A stretch of DNA of 64,000 nt from Cinnamomum chago (GCA_038049695.1 CP142455.1:31347501-31411500), one strand, 5' to 3'. Shown: positions 34,613 through 46,186, numbered from the stretch's first letter. The notes: generated by a model from the sequence alone, not told the origin. A program made the numbers and translations.

Positions 34613-35765
34613 ATGTATTCTTATGGTGGCAGAAATATAATGATGGATGTGGTTGGGTATGCTTCTAATGACAAAGTGGAGGAGGAGGAAGAGGTACAGG
34701 TAGATTTTACAATTCAAGTTGCAGAAAAGCGGAGATGGAAGTTTCAGGAAAGGGTAATTGGAGAGGAAACAGAATCTGAGGTCATTCATATGTTCAAACT
34801 TCCCACTCCTGACGTGCTGTTGTCACTGAATACTACTTGTGAATCATATATATTAGGTGTAATTTCATCTTCAAGACTGCCAGAGAAGGCTTATGATGAG
34901 GCAACGCATATCGCTTATGCTTTCTCCAAGTATGTGGATATTGCAATGAGCTTATTGATCAAGAAAATGATGGTTTCTGCTTCGATAGAATTGGTGGACG
35001 ATTTTATATGCTGTGTCCCTGTAGTAGTTACTCCACATGACCATCAAACGCTTTGTTTGTCATGGTATTTTGAGGAAGAATTAGCCTATCACTCTTCCAT
35101 GGCAGACCCTTTTGATATAGATGAGTCACAAGAATTAGCAGTTCAAGCATTGGTAGAATCAGAAGAATCAGAAACTGAAGCAATGATGGTATCGGTGGAT
35201 TTGGAGCCTTGGGTCACGGCAGGATTAGAAGAATCAACTGTAAATTCACAAGGGGCAGAATCAGAAACTCCAGAATCATATGAATGGGAGGACCAACCAA
35301 TGGAGATAGAGCACATGGCAGAGGAGGAATCAGAATATTTTGTCAGAATCAGAAACTCCAGAATCATATGAATGGGAGGACCAACCAATGGAGATAGAGC
35401 ACATGGCAGAGGAGGAATCAGAATATTTTGTCTTAGATGATGCATTGGGAGAATCAGAATCTGGCCAAGAAATAGAGCACTGGGCATCGAATGAATCTGA
35501 AGATTTAGCTTTGGCATTGGAAGAATCAGCCCAAGAAGTAGAATTCAGAGCAGAACCTGTGACAGAAGCTGGAATTGAAGCCTTAGTGAAAGAAAAATAT
35601 CAGGAGGGTACTTTCAATGAAACTTGTTCTGTCTGCATGGAATGCTTTGTAGCTGGAGAAGAAGTCACTCTCATACCTTGCAAGCATGCTTTCCATTGGA
35701 GCTGCATCATGGAGTGGCTAGCAAGGAGCAATGCATGCCCATTGTGTCGTTTTAGGCGGCCTTAG
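34613..35765 (+). pseudogene. RING-H2 E3 ubiquitin ligase gene, broken by an 88-bp tandem duplication
   Basis: An intronless gene starting at the ATG at 34613. The N-terminal 250 residues include an acidic stretch (VEEEEEVQVD) and a segment I do not recognise (FKLPTPDVLLSLN). They are followed by Glu/Ser-rich sequence. The C-terminus is a canonical RING-H2 finger: CSVC, 14 residues, CKHAFHWSC, 10 residues, CPLC. This is the E2-binding, zinc-coordinating module of ATL-like plant E3 ligases. An exact 88-bp tandem duplication (35256-35343 and 35344-35431) shifts the frame, so the first frame ends at 35371 after 252 codons. The RING lies in the other frame. As written, the product lacks its RING. 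With a single repeat copy the frame would be continuous to the TAG at 35763. The break may be real or an assembly artefact. Confidence 0.85.
35256..35431. repeat. Exact 2 x 88-bp tandem duplication in the RING gene
   Basis: Two identical consecutive 88-bp units, each starting CAGAATCAGAAACTCCAG and ending GAATATTTTGT. Since 88 is not a multiple of three, the second copy changes the frame. No base differs between the copies. Confidence 0.95.
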
Positions 35766-36039
35766 CCAAAAGCTCAACACTGTTTCCACTTTTTTTTATT
35801 TCCTTCATATTGATGGATTCTAGTTTGTCCAACAGCGGTTGTATTTTTGTTAGATCTTATTTTTTTTGAGACCGAATGAAGATTGAATTCTTTTTTAAAT
35901 CATCTACAAAATTCATGATGTGTACACCCAGGTATTGATTAAGCCACAGATTTTTGTGATGTTTTATTAGTATCCTGCTTTTTGTTGTTGGCCCGGTTTC
36001 TCTTTCAGATTCTGAGATCCAAACTCTGTTTAGACCAAA

Positions 36040-36370
36040 CTTAGAAATGTCTGCTGCTGTAGGATTTTAGCAGCAGTTGGTGATGTCTGCTGCTACAAGA
36101 TACCAATAGCAGCAGACAATTATAAATATAATATTGAAAATGCTATGAATTAGTAGCGGCAGATTATAATAATTAGTGGCGGTTTACAACTGCTGCTATT
36201 GATAATTTTTTAGCAGCAACCCCAATTCTGTTGCAAATACAATCAGCGACAAGATCTTCAACGACAAAAGTGGCGGCGGACATTTTTCCGCCGCTAAAGC
36301 TATTAGTGGCAGTTTTCATACATATAGCAGCGGTTTTTATCCGCCGCTAAATGTAATTTTTCTTGTAGTG
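36040..36370. mobile_element. CACTA element 3' end with GCCGCTAAA subterminal motifs
   Basis: Ends ...TTTTTCTTGTAGTG at 36370, the classical right end of plant CACTA elements. The preceding 300 bp hold repeated GCAGCAG, TAGCGGCAG, GTGGCGGC and CCGCCGCTAAA words, several as inverted pairs (GGCGGCGGAC...TTCCGCCGCTAAA). The matching left end, which should begin CACTACAAGAAAAA, was not found upstream. Either the element is truncated or only the end is left. Confidence 0.65.
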
Positions 36371-37573
36371 TATATAAATTCTCAGCAAGGATTCTTCCCC
36401 AAGGACAGTGAGCAATCCTCATGGCTTCTTGACCTGTTACGAAGGATGCTCAAATTCAAGGTACATATCCAGGATAAAATTCCCACTCTCGGCAAACTGT
36501 TTCCTGTAACTACACCAAATTTTCAAAAAGGAACGTTGACTTGGCGCGGATGTCAGCCGTTTGTGATTAGAGACGGTTTCACACCGTCACGAATTCAAAA
36601 CCCGTACCTAATCTGAAAAAAGCGAGCCCAAAAGTGTAATAAATCCTCTTTATCCCGTTCCCTCCTCTCTCTCTATTTTCAACGAGTCACTCTCATCCCA
36701 TTCCTGTCCCTCCATTTCTCATCTAAGCCGCGAGGGTTTCGTCGCACCAGAGAGATGGCTTGAAGACAATCTCTGCCGGAAGCCCCCTTACCCGGTCCAG
36801 TTCTGCCGCCATTGAAGGCTATCATCACCATCATTACAAACAAACATGGAGGGTTCTCTTTTGGTGCAGGTTCTTGTTTCTCTAGCTTTTTGTCTTTTTG
36901 TTCCATTGTCATGCTTTTGGGGATCTCAAATCCAGCTCTAGATTTTGTGCATTTTGTGCATTTAGGGTTTCTTTAATTTGGGATTTTTTGGGATTTAGGA
37001 TTGAGGTATCTCCTTCTTCTTTCTGCAAGTTCAAGACCCATGGTCATCTCAACAACAACAAAAAAAAAAAAAAAAAAAATCCTAACAACCGCTCTGAGAG
37101 AAAGATAGAAGAAAAAGAAAAGGCAGCAGTGAGACAAAAAATGGATGCACTAAAAGCCTAAGAGGTATGTTGTCGCACTTGCATATTATGGTTTTTGTTG
37201 TCCTCTATAGAAATGTGCTTACAGGAGTGAGAAGAGATTGAATTGTCCTGCTTGATCAGGTTGCCTCTTTCTTTTTCCATCTTCGTTGTTTTGAGATGAT
37301 GATTTTTGGATTCGCGGATCTTGAAATACGGGAATTGGGACGATTTAGATTTTCTTTTCTTTTCTTTCTCATTGACATGGAATGTAATGTGTTATTGGAA
37401 TAATGTGTTATTGGAATTCGACTGTTTTCTTTCTGTGTAATTCAATGTAATAATTGTCATTACCTGTTTTGATTTCAATGATTTGATCATAAAAATCAAA
37501 TGGAGGGATAAAGATTAATCAAGGTATGCCAAGTATTATTACATTCACTTAGCCATCTTTGAAACTGTGGACA
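36371..37573. other. Intergenic DNA
   Basis: No gene supported. Another element end may start at about 36510 (CTACACCAAATTTTC). A GC-richer block at 36620-36870 resembles a 5' UTR, but no coding frame follows it. A 20-base A run sits at about 37059-37078. Confidence 0.4.
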
Positions 37574-40075
37574 TAAATCCTATTGCAAAACTATTTTGCG
37601 TCAGGAAACTTGGAAGTTTTGTAGTTTTATCTTTTTTATTTTTTTTCCCAAGTGCCCTGAACTTCTTATGAAAGCAGAGAAGATACGAGCATACCCGTAA
37701 AATTAGGCATTTGACCAATATTTGGACCCACTTATAACTCAGGTCTGGGTTTAGATCCACTGGTTTGGACTGGATAAGAAGCAGGTTTGATTTTGAGTCC
37801 AAGGTTTCATATCCAATGATCCAGATACCCAGGCCATGATTATATTAGATATACATATTATATTAAGTGTGTTATACAAGTATACCCATATTTGGTCTCT
37901 GTTATGCAGTGACCCAATCCAATCTAGACCCACTTAATTCATCTCTATATATAAAAAAAATCTCATAACCATTATGTTATTTGCATAATACGAACATGGA
38001 TTGCATAATATAAAATGCCACTGATATGTATAGGCTAAATGTACTTGAGAGGACCAGTTTCTGTTTTTATGTAACAAATGACAACTGAAAATATTGCTTT
38101 TCTTTAATGAATGTTGCTATTAAAAATAAAAAAAAAGTGCTATGTTTCATTTGAGCCTGATGATGTGATCTTTAAGATACTAATTTTATCGCAAGTGCAC
38201 AGCTGCCTATATGAGATTGTGGCAAGAACAAGTCAAACCCATAGGGAGCTAATTAAAGAAACTTTTAGATTAAGGAAACTAACTAATTATCAATTAAGGA
38301 AAATTTCTAAAAATAAAATCAAGCAACTAATTTAGAAAGATGAAAACCACCAATTAATGAAAGTGATTAGAGCCTAGAAATCTAATAAGCATCCACCAAT
38401 TACTTATCAAGTAACCCTAACTTGTTCCGATTTTTACTTCAAACCAAAGACAAATCACTGTTTCTGACTTAGAAAATCTAACTTTAAAAGCCCTTTTTTA
38501 ATTATAAAATACAACACCCAAGACTTCTTTCACCTCATAAATGAATAAAAATAATCTAAGCACTATCCATCAAAAGTAAAAGCATAAACCATCAAAAAGA
38601 TCTAAGTCCTAAGTATGGCATTTTTATTTTCAGAAATTAATAATGGAAGTTTGCCTAGGGCACGAAGACAAGCCCATTAATCATTAATCACAAAAACATG
38701 GAACACAAATTAGAACTACTAAACAAATAAAGAGGTGATTACTTATCTTCATCCATAACTCTAATCAATGGATTTAGCCCGCCATTGCAAAGAAAAGTAC
38801 TTAATTTGTTATTGAAATTTTCATCTTTACAACTTCTCATTCACAATACTTCTCCTTCAAAACAAGTCCTTGGACATGACCCAAGGCTACCAAAATAAAT
38901 ATAAAAAAAATTAATGGGAAAAAAGAAGAAGGGAAAAGGAGAGAGAATGAGAGACGACGTCCAAGGGAGGGAGTATATCCACATACACTTCCTTTGGGTT
39001 CCTTTTATAACTCTGGTTATCTTACAGATACATTGAATCTGGACACCTTCTCTGCAGATTTGATTTATCTTCTTTGATAAGGTATATCTCTTATCTTTTT
39101 TGAATTTGAATGAGGTGGAAGCTTTTGGAAACCTTTGGATGGCTTGGCTAATCTTCTGATGGGGTCCCACAAGGGATGTGCAGCAATAGATTATCAACGG
39201 TGTGGATTTAATTGCAATCCCGCCTAAAAAAGAACATGAAAAATCTCCGGGCCCATAACTGTCAATTTAGCTCCAATTTGCGCAATCTTGGGCTCCACAA
39301 ACATCTAATTTAAAGAAGCTTTCCAACGATTGGTAAATTTCATCGATCCAACGGTCGGATTGAAAGTTATGGCCAGTTCAAGATGGGCCATCCTGAGAAA
39401 AACTGGATTAGCTTGTGAAACTTGATTTGCAATGGACTCAATCTTTGCACATCTTCCATTTTTGAAAGGAGATCAGTTGTGGTTGATTCAAACTCTTCTT
39501 CTTTTATTCCCATAAGAATTGTAATCTTTGAATTATCTATGAATTATTTTAAATCCGCAACTACTGCGGACCCTGCCATGTGGGACATTTCATCTGCTTC
39601 AACAGTGAGCCCTATGAGAAGTCTTCTACTGTAGTTAGGTCTCTTCAACTGACATGATGAGTGTACCCTCCTCTTGATTGATTTTCTTATGTGCGTGTGT
39701 GGGGTCCACTTGGTGAATTCTTCAATTTACTTCTTTTCAAGCTTTAATTCAGAAATGCAGGGCCAAGATGACTATGTGTGCTTGAAAGTGGGTCCGTGAC
39801 AAAGGCCTACAATTCTCATTTTCTGCACATTCTAATTCAACACATCAAATACCGAAGAGCCCATGTTGAATCGGGACCCATCCGGACAGAATTCTACTTC
39901 AACTGGGACTCTTCGAATAAAAATTTCAACACATTCTAAGTTAATTCAGAAAATGTATGAAAAATATGAAAATTTACGTTCCTAGACATCTTAAAAAGGG
40001 TTGACTACACATAAAATTGTACTTCTGAATTACTTTATATTTTTAAGTACAGTTTAGAAGAATCATAGAATTTAG
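37574..40075 (+). repeat. Direct repeat copy 2 (about 2.5 kb)
   Basis: Collinear with 24327-27144 from TAAATCCTATTGCA to AAGAATCATAGAATTTAG. It differs by scattered substitutions and several deletions, the largest being about 280 bp near 39987 and others near 38460 and 38618. Its right neighbour is a GTGCAGGTGG-rich microsatellite-like block, unrelated to what follows copy 1. Confidence 0.9.
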
Positions 40076-40213
40076 GTCCATCTTGGATAAGTGCAGGTGG
40101 ATGCATATATGCAGGTGGCTGTTTGTGTATTAGGTTGCTCTTCATGTGTGTGCAGGTGGATGATTATGTGCAGATGATTGTTTGTTTGTGCGTTAGTGGC
40201 AGTTTATGTGTGT

Positions 40214-40409
40214 GTGTGCAGGTGGGTGTAGGGCTGCCCTGGTCTGTTCCCTAATAACTCAAAGTCCAATTCATTTTCTGGTTGTTTAATTGATTTTGGT
40301 GTAGTGGGTGTGCAGGGGTGTAGGGCTGCCCTGGCCTGTTACCTAATAACTCAAAGTCCAGTTCATTTTCTGTATGTTTATGATGTTTAATCACTACACC
40401 AAAATCAAT
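40214..40409. repeat. Facing CACTA-like ends within a duplicated host segment
   Basis: The 18-bp word ATTGATTTTGGTGTAGTG (40289-40306) is perfectly inverted as CACTACACCAAAATCAAT (40392-40409). A roughly 70-bp segment containing GTAGGGCTGCCCTGG and CCTAATAACTCAAAGTCCA occurs once before the first end (about 40226-40280) and again between the ends (about 40318-40375). This looks like two element ends facing away from a short host segment, or the scar of an aberrant transposition. Confidence 0.6.
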
Positions 40410-40715
40410 GATATGGAACGGTGTTTTGGCTTATTGTTACTAGGTGGTAGTGTTGGTGCTGCTGGAGAAGATTTGTGGAAGATATAAGGTATTCTTGTTT
40501 TATGGTTTGTGGAAGATCTACAAGGGATATTGGTCCTGTAAGGAATGTTTTATAGCACGAGTTATTTGGGCTAGAATATAACCACTGTAAAAACAAAGTT
40601 ACATCTCGTGCCCTTGTAGGAAAGTTATTATATTATGCCTCTTACCGTTAAGCTGGTTCAATCCAATGTTGCAGGCTTTCTGCGTTTTTTTTTTCCTTGA
40701 ATATTGAAACATTGA

Positions 40716-40931
40716 CTTCTTTCAGGTATTTGAGTATTGTTATTGTAATTCTTAGTATATGTCTCTTTTCCACTACAGATAGACCTTTTGATTTTTGTGG
40801 TCAGTTTCTTGTTACTGAATGTCTTCTTTCAGGTATTCGAGTATTGTTATTGTAATTCTGAGTATATATCCCTCTTTTCCACTACAGATGGACCTTTTGA
40901 TTTTTGTGGTCAGTTTCTTGTTACTGAATGT
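40716..40931. repeat. Tandem duplication, about 107 bp, two copies
   Basis: Copies at 40716-40822 and 40823-40931 begin CTTCTTTCAGGTATT and end GTTACTGAATG. They differ at a few sites and by a 2-bp indel. No coding frame is evident. Confidence 0.85.
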
Positions 40932-42988
40932 TCATGGTTAGTGATCAGATCTTAAGCTTCTTTATTAATAAAATGCATTGATGAAGATTTTGTTATTTGT
41001 TTGTATCTTAAGCTACTTATATAGGTGTGTATCTCCAATCTTTTACTGAACTTGAGACACCAGCAAAATGGGAGCCACATTTTCAAATAATATTATAGTG
41101 CAATTAATCTTTAGGGATTTATGTTCTTTTCCTGTTCTAGGTCTCTCATGTTAATGATTGTTGTAGTGTGGATGATCATGTTGCTACCCCAATTTCGGTG
41201 AGGTATGTGCTTTCAACTCCAATATTTTAAGCAAATTTAGAGAATAGTAGATCTTCGATGTTGAATCCTAACTTTTGGGGCATGTGTCACCTTCTAGGAT
41301 GATGAATATGGAATGGAATTTGATTCCGTTGATGAGATTTTTGTTTCATTGATAATTCTAGAACTTTTAGACAAAATGGAACTAGGAGATATAAATCTTT
41401 TATTTGTATGTGGTTAGTCATCATAGTTAGGTAGGCTATGGCCATTGTTCTTAGGATGTAAGGTGGAGAATAAGAAATAAGAGGGAACAAAGAAGTGGTC
41501 TATGAGTGCTAGTATCCTTTCAGTATACATGTGCAATGAAATCCATCATTTCAGTGTAAATGTGCAATGCAATCTAATGGACTCTAATTGTCCATTGATT
41601 ACTGCATGCAACTCAGAGATTGCCAAGAACACTCTATATTATATCTAATAGACTCTAATGGCCATAGTATACATTTTCTGCTTTACGATTCTTTTTTTAT
41701 TTTTTATTTTTTAATTTTATTGTAAGTGAGAATACATATAAGCAAAACAGAAGACCCAAGGACAGAGGACCAAAACACACAATGACATCAAGACCCCAAC
41801 AATAGTGCAATTGAAAACAGATAAATACAATGCGACACAGACCTTACCATGACACACCAATAAAAAACAGTCAAGTACACACAACTAGTACTGCAGAGAG
41901 ACTACTAGGAGACCTAGACCAAGGCTAGCAACAATCCTACAAACTTGAACCCCCATAAAAAAAGAAAAAAGAAAAAGAAACTAATTAAACACAGATCTGA
42001 TTTATGGAGGTAACGTTGGCCCTTTTCATATAAATTTGATGGCCGCTCAAAGTACATGATGAATGGTTTTACGTTCATTGATCACTTGCTTTAATTTATG
42101 TACACTTTTTTCTTTGCAATTGTTTTAAGAAAATTAAAATTAATGTAAATCTTGTTACTATATAGTTTGTCCGATGTAGTTTTGTAAACTAGTCTTCTTG
42201 GTTCCTATCTAATTGAAAATTTTGAGAACTTGTCACATTTCATCATTGAGTAAACATGCCAATTGTTTCGATTTCATATTACCTACGAGCACTTTGTTGT
42301 CATGCCATTTTGATTTTTTTTTTCAGAAATTAAATGTATGAATGATTTATCTTTGTTGTCATTTGATTATTGCAGGTTCCTTATATTGCTTGTATATTTA
42401 CAGTTATGCTTGTTTTCACTTACCCATGTGTAAGTATTTTCATATTCTAGGTTCTGTTAAACTGAAAGACTGTGTATTAAAATTTCAGGTATGTTTTTCC
42501 ATCATGTTTAAATACTATGTTTTTCTATGTTGTTCAAATACTTTTCTGTTAGATACTTTCATGAGTTTAAAAAGCCAAGCGAAGGGTTTACAAATACTAA
42601 ATTAAAACCATATCATGAAGAGTGACTTGGGCACTAGAACAATTGTGACGAAACATTCTGCCTGAAGTGCAGCCTGAGACTGTGGTTGGTCGTGTTCTCT
42701 AGTGAGCCAAGTTGACTTTGTTTCAACGTGTCATTTGAAAAAGAAAGATTTTGACCAATTTCAATGCAACATTCCAACTTTTGCATATGCTACGTATTTC
42801 ATTCCTTTTAAAAAAATTTAGTTTCTAGTTTGCTTTTGTAGTTTATGGTCTATGTTGCAATCTGTTATTCACTACAAAAGAAAGGGTAAATCTTAGACTC
42901 CTTTTTGTAGAAATTTGTTGGTCCTTTTTTAAGTACTTTATATAAACTGTTCCGACCCATTTCTCTATTTTTTTTTTCTTTTTCTTTC

Positions 42989-43019
<31 letters not shown>

Positions 43020-43028
43020 TGTGTGCAG
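40932..43028. other. Intergenic or element interior
   Basis: No gene supported. The stretch 41690-41990 is an A/G-rich, possibly retroposon-derived block next to a T-rich run. CACTACAAAAGAAAGGG near 42870 could be another CACTA left end. A long T run lies just before 43020. Confidence 0.35.
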
Positions 43029-43166
43029 GAGGATTCTTTAAAGAAATACTTATGTTAGAAAAGCAATTGGATGCAAAGCAAGCATTGAAATTTGAAATTG
43101 AACAATTAAAAAGGAAGTTGCAAGTTTTATTGGAGGGCTTCTTGTGGTTGTTGCAAACTTGGTAGA
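43029..43166 (+). pseudogene. Coiled-coil exon fragment resembling FDM/IDN2 (XH-domain) proteins
   Basis: After GTGTGCAG the frame reads MLEKQLDAKQALKFEIEQL and then KRKLQVLL before stopping near a TGG TAG. The word QLDAKQALELEIEQL is typical of the coiled coil before the XH domain in the FDM/IDN2 family, which acts in RNA-directed DNA methylation. Only about 40 residues are present and no XH or XS domain follows. A coiled coil from a transposon protein is the alternative. The 16-bp site hit by the SINE lies immediately after it. Confidence 0.5.
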
Positions 43167-43183
43167 CAACTTCGGAGAAGATT

Positions 43184-43368
43184 AACTCCGAGAGGTAGCT
43201 CAGTTGGCCTAGGACTACGGTTTGCACCTGGAGGTTGTGGGTTCGAAATTTCTCTACCACACTGGGGCCACAGGGGAATTTTACCCGGTTTTCTCTCCTG
43301 GGCCCGTAGGGATTATTCTGGCCCAAAGGGCTAGGAATCCTACGTTATCAACAAAAAAAAAAAAAAAA
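43184..43368 (+). mobile_element. tRNA-derived SINE with 16-bp target-site duplication
   Basis: The head GAGAGGTAGCTCAGTTGGCC carries a pol III A-box (TAGCTCAGTTGG) and, 45 bp on, a B-box (GGTTCGAAATT). A tRNA-unrelated body and an 18-base A tail follow. AACTTCGGAGAAGATT is perfectly duplicated at 43168-43183 and 43369-43384. The promoter boxes, poly(A) and exact long duplication make this a retroposed SINE and not a tRNA gene. The clean duplication implies a fairly recent insertion. Confidence 0.92.
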
Positions 43369-43675
43369 AACTTCGGAGAAGATTTAAGACACAACAAATA
43401 TGATGAGATTGTACCCTTTGTTTTTTTTTTTTTTTTTTTTTTTTTGTTAGAAATGAAATTGATGAATGAATGTAGCATGTATGGATTTTTATATATTGTA
43501 AGTTGTACATTGGAGTTCAAACTAGTATATATTGATTTCAATTTTAGTTTTTGTGATTGTACGAATGAGTATCGACATGAATGTTAAATGTTAGTATTTT
43601 ATTTTTTTAAGGAATGAATTTAGTAGTAAGAAATTGTCAGCTACGTTTTTTAAATATATATATTTTTTAATTTAG

Positions 43676-43915
43676 GGATGGTTCAAAACCATTTCGGAAT
43701 TAATAAAGAGGTTAGTTAGGGAATAGTTTAAATTGTTCAAAATTAGGAAACTGGAATGGATTTAAATTGTTCTAGATTTTTATAAATTTGGAACAGTTTT
43801 AACTTGTTCCAATTTTTTAAAAGCACCTTTTTTTGGGACGGTTCATAACCGTTCCAACACTCATTAGGAACAATCCAAAACCGTTCCTAATGGCGATTTT
43901 TGGTGAATTCTAAAT
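43676..43915. repeat. Degenerate relative of the 5.5-kb hairpin element
   Basis: Contains GGAACGG/CCGTTCC words in both orientations (GGGACGGTTCATAACCGTTCC near 43834) and ends GGCGATTTTTGGTG at about 43910. This is close to the GATTTTTGGTGTAG end of the MITE at 5543-5743. The last bases and the opposite end are lost. Confidence 0.4.
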
Positions 43916-44007
43916 TCTTGTTTTGAAAGTGGAATTTCTAACAGTCGTCTTCTTTTATGGAAAAAGAAACTTGTTTTCTCAAAATAGTCATTTTCCTTGA
44001 TGTCACC

Positions 44008-44397
44008 TAGGGGTGTTCATGGACCAAGCCAGCCCGATTTGGGCCTTTTATTTTGGCTCGTTTAATAGATGGGCCAAGCTTGGACTCAATTGTATAGAGC
44101 CCAAAGCCCTGCCCGGCCCGGCCCAATTAAAAAATGGGTAGTAGTAAAATGTAGTGGGAGTGGGAGGGAAGTCGAATAATCAAGACAACCAACTAAGCTA
44201 CACTCAACAGTGTGACTGTTAGCTTTTTTTTTTAAATTATATAGCAATCTTGGGCTGGGCTCAGGCCTACAGGTTTCCAGGCAGGCTCGGCTTGGGCCAG
44301 CTCCTTATGCCCGAGTCGGGCTTGGATATATCATTTAGAAGCTGGGCTGGCCTGGATATTCCTTATCCCAGCCCAGCCCCACCCATGAACACCCCTA
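44008..44397. mobile_element. hAT MITE, 390 bp
   Basis: Perfect 15-bp terminal inverted repeats (TAGGGGTGTTCATGG at 44008-44022 and its complement at 44383-44397). They are flanked by an exact 8-bp target duplication ATGTCACC (44000-44007 and 44398-44405), as made by hAT transposases. The interior is rich in GGCC/GCCCAGCC words and has no coding capacity. A decayed relative lies at 13188-13459. Confidence 0.92.
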
Positions 44398-46186
44398 ATG
44401 TCACCTCTAGGACGTGTCGGCAATAAATATCCTCGTTTTCCAATAAAAAAAATAGCAAGAGTTTTGTCAACTTTTCCGTCAATGAAATCATTTCACACCA
44501 AATGCTGAGATGAAGTATTCTATAGAAAAAAATAGATGCTATAATTTCTTTTGAATTGCCTAACAGTTGCAAAAACAGAATCCAAATGAGAAAAGGGATT
44601 ATCCCTTCGTTGAAAGAAAGGTACCAGGAAGACTCGCTACCATCAAATTAAAATATAGAATTCCACAAATCCGAGGTAGGCTTTGTGACTTCAACTCAAA
44701 CCAGAAATTCGACCTTATTTAAAGAGATGGACATGCTAATGAGAACTATTTGGAGTCATTTATAATATCTAGTGGAATACTTAGAAGTCAACAAGCAATA
44801 GAAAACATTTGGAGTCAAGTTTTTTATGCAATTAGATAGACAAAAGACTCTACTTTATTAAAAAATGTAGTCTTTTTTAATCTTCTCATGACTCTTCTTT
44901 ATTAAAAAATGTAGTCTTTTTTAATCTTTTCATGACTCTTATAACTTTGAATTGACAAGTGAATGATCAGGAATTAGGGTAGAAATGGGACGCCCTTACC
45001 ACTGGCATGCCCGTCATTCTCAACTTAAGAAGGAAAAAAAAAAAAGGAAAATTTGGCCAGGTCAAGTACCAAATCTCCTCAAAGTCCTTTGTTTTTTTTT
45101 TTTTTTGGGTAAATGTAATGTCTGCCATTATTTAGACTTCCCATGGGAACTTGACTTGCCGCGAAAGCTTTCATTACAATTTACAAACGTTTTCCCTTTT
45201 CATACCATAGGAACTACTTGGAGTCATTTTGTCTACCTTTAGCTATACAGATTCGGCCTGATTCCAGAAAAATTCTAGAGGATTTTACCAGAAAATTAAC
45301 CATATTTGACAGTTGCACGAAATAATGAAAAGTATTTTCCGCTGCACAAGATCGTTCATCCCGCCACGTTTTCCTTTTTTTTTTCTTTTCTTTTTTCACA
45401 AGGGATGATAGCGTCGCCCAAAATAAGTATTCTTCGCTGTATATACCCTACCCCAAATCCAACTTTTCCTAATCCATTTTCCCTCATCCTTATAGCTGAA
45501 AGGCATCCATCCAGTCCATATCAAACGAAATGATGCAAACGACAATTGTTTATGCTGTTCTGTTCAACGCTCCCATGGGTTTTTCTAAGTGTTTGCAATA
45601 TTCAATGCTAAATCTTGCATTATACTGCCAAAAACAAGAAGGGCTTGGATGCAACTGAGAAATTTGGAAGAAACCCCTGAAAACACGCTGGATCCCTGAT
45701 TGGATGTAACAGGTCTTGCAGTTGGGGTTCTTTGGAAGATTAAAAAGATCGCAAGCACTATATTTCGGCAAACTCTCTGCACATACTAAATGACAAGCAT
45801 TGGTGATAAAATAAGTTTTTTAAAGAAGGGATTCTTCTGTGTACTTGTGCAAGACTGCAAGGATCAATTTTGAAATGGGAACATGTAGCAAGTTGAGCCA
45901 TGCTGCTGTACGCCCACTAATAACCATTATAGGGTACTTCATTAGTTCATTTTAACGCTTTGAATCAATGAAACATGGCCACATTTATGGACTACTGCCC
46001 AGGAAATATCTTTTCGTGAGGCTTAGAACCCTATAGTTATTCAACCTATTATTCTTGTGTTTTTTTATGCAAACTGAGAAAATGGGAGCAAAAGAGGGTA
46101 ATTAGAGTTTTATAGAGCTTACAAAAACGTCGCTTCATTTTAACTTAAGCAATGCCAGCCTTGATTTTAGCTTGAGCGACGCTAGC
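44398..46186. other. Intergenic DNA
   Basis: No gene supported. A tandem duplication of about 60 bp (TTATTAAAAAATGTAGTC, 44855-44940) is visible. Minus-strand frames at 45550-45782 are cysteine-containing but lack a recognisable domain. Confidence 0.4.

Noticed and set aside
24327..40075. Reading the two direct repeats as LTRs of one intact retrotransposon
   Set aside because: No primer-binding site, polypurine tract, gag, protease, reverse transcriptase or integrase lies between them, and the copies differ by several indels.
43190..43262. tRNA gene-like sequence with A and B boxes
   Set aside because: Stem pairing is poor, a non-tRNA body and poly(A) follow, and a 16-bp target duplication surrounds it: it is a SINE.
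45550..45782. Overlapping minus-strand frames with several cysteines
   Set aside because: No recognisable motif, no splice context, and both frames end without a conserved pattern.
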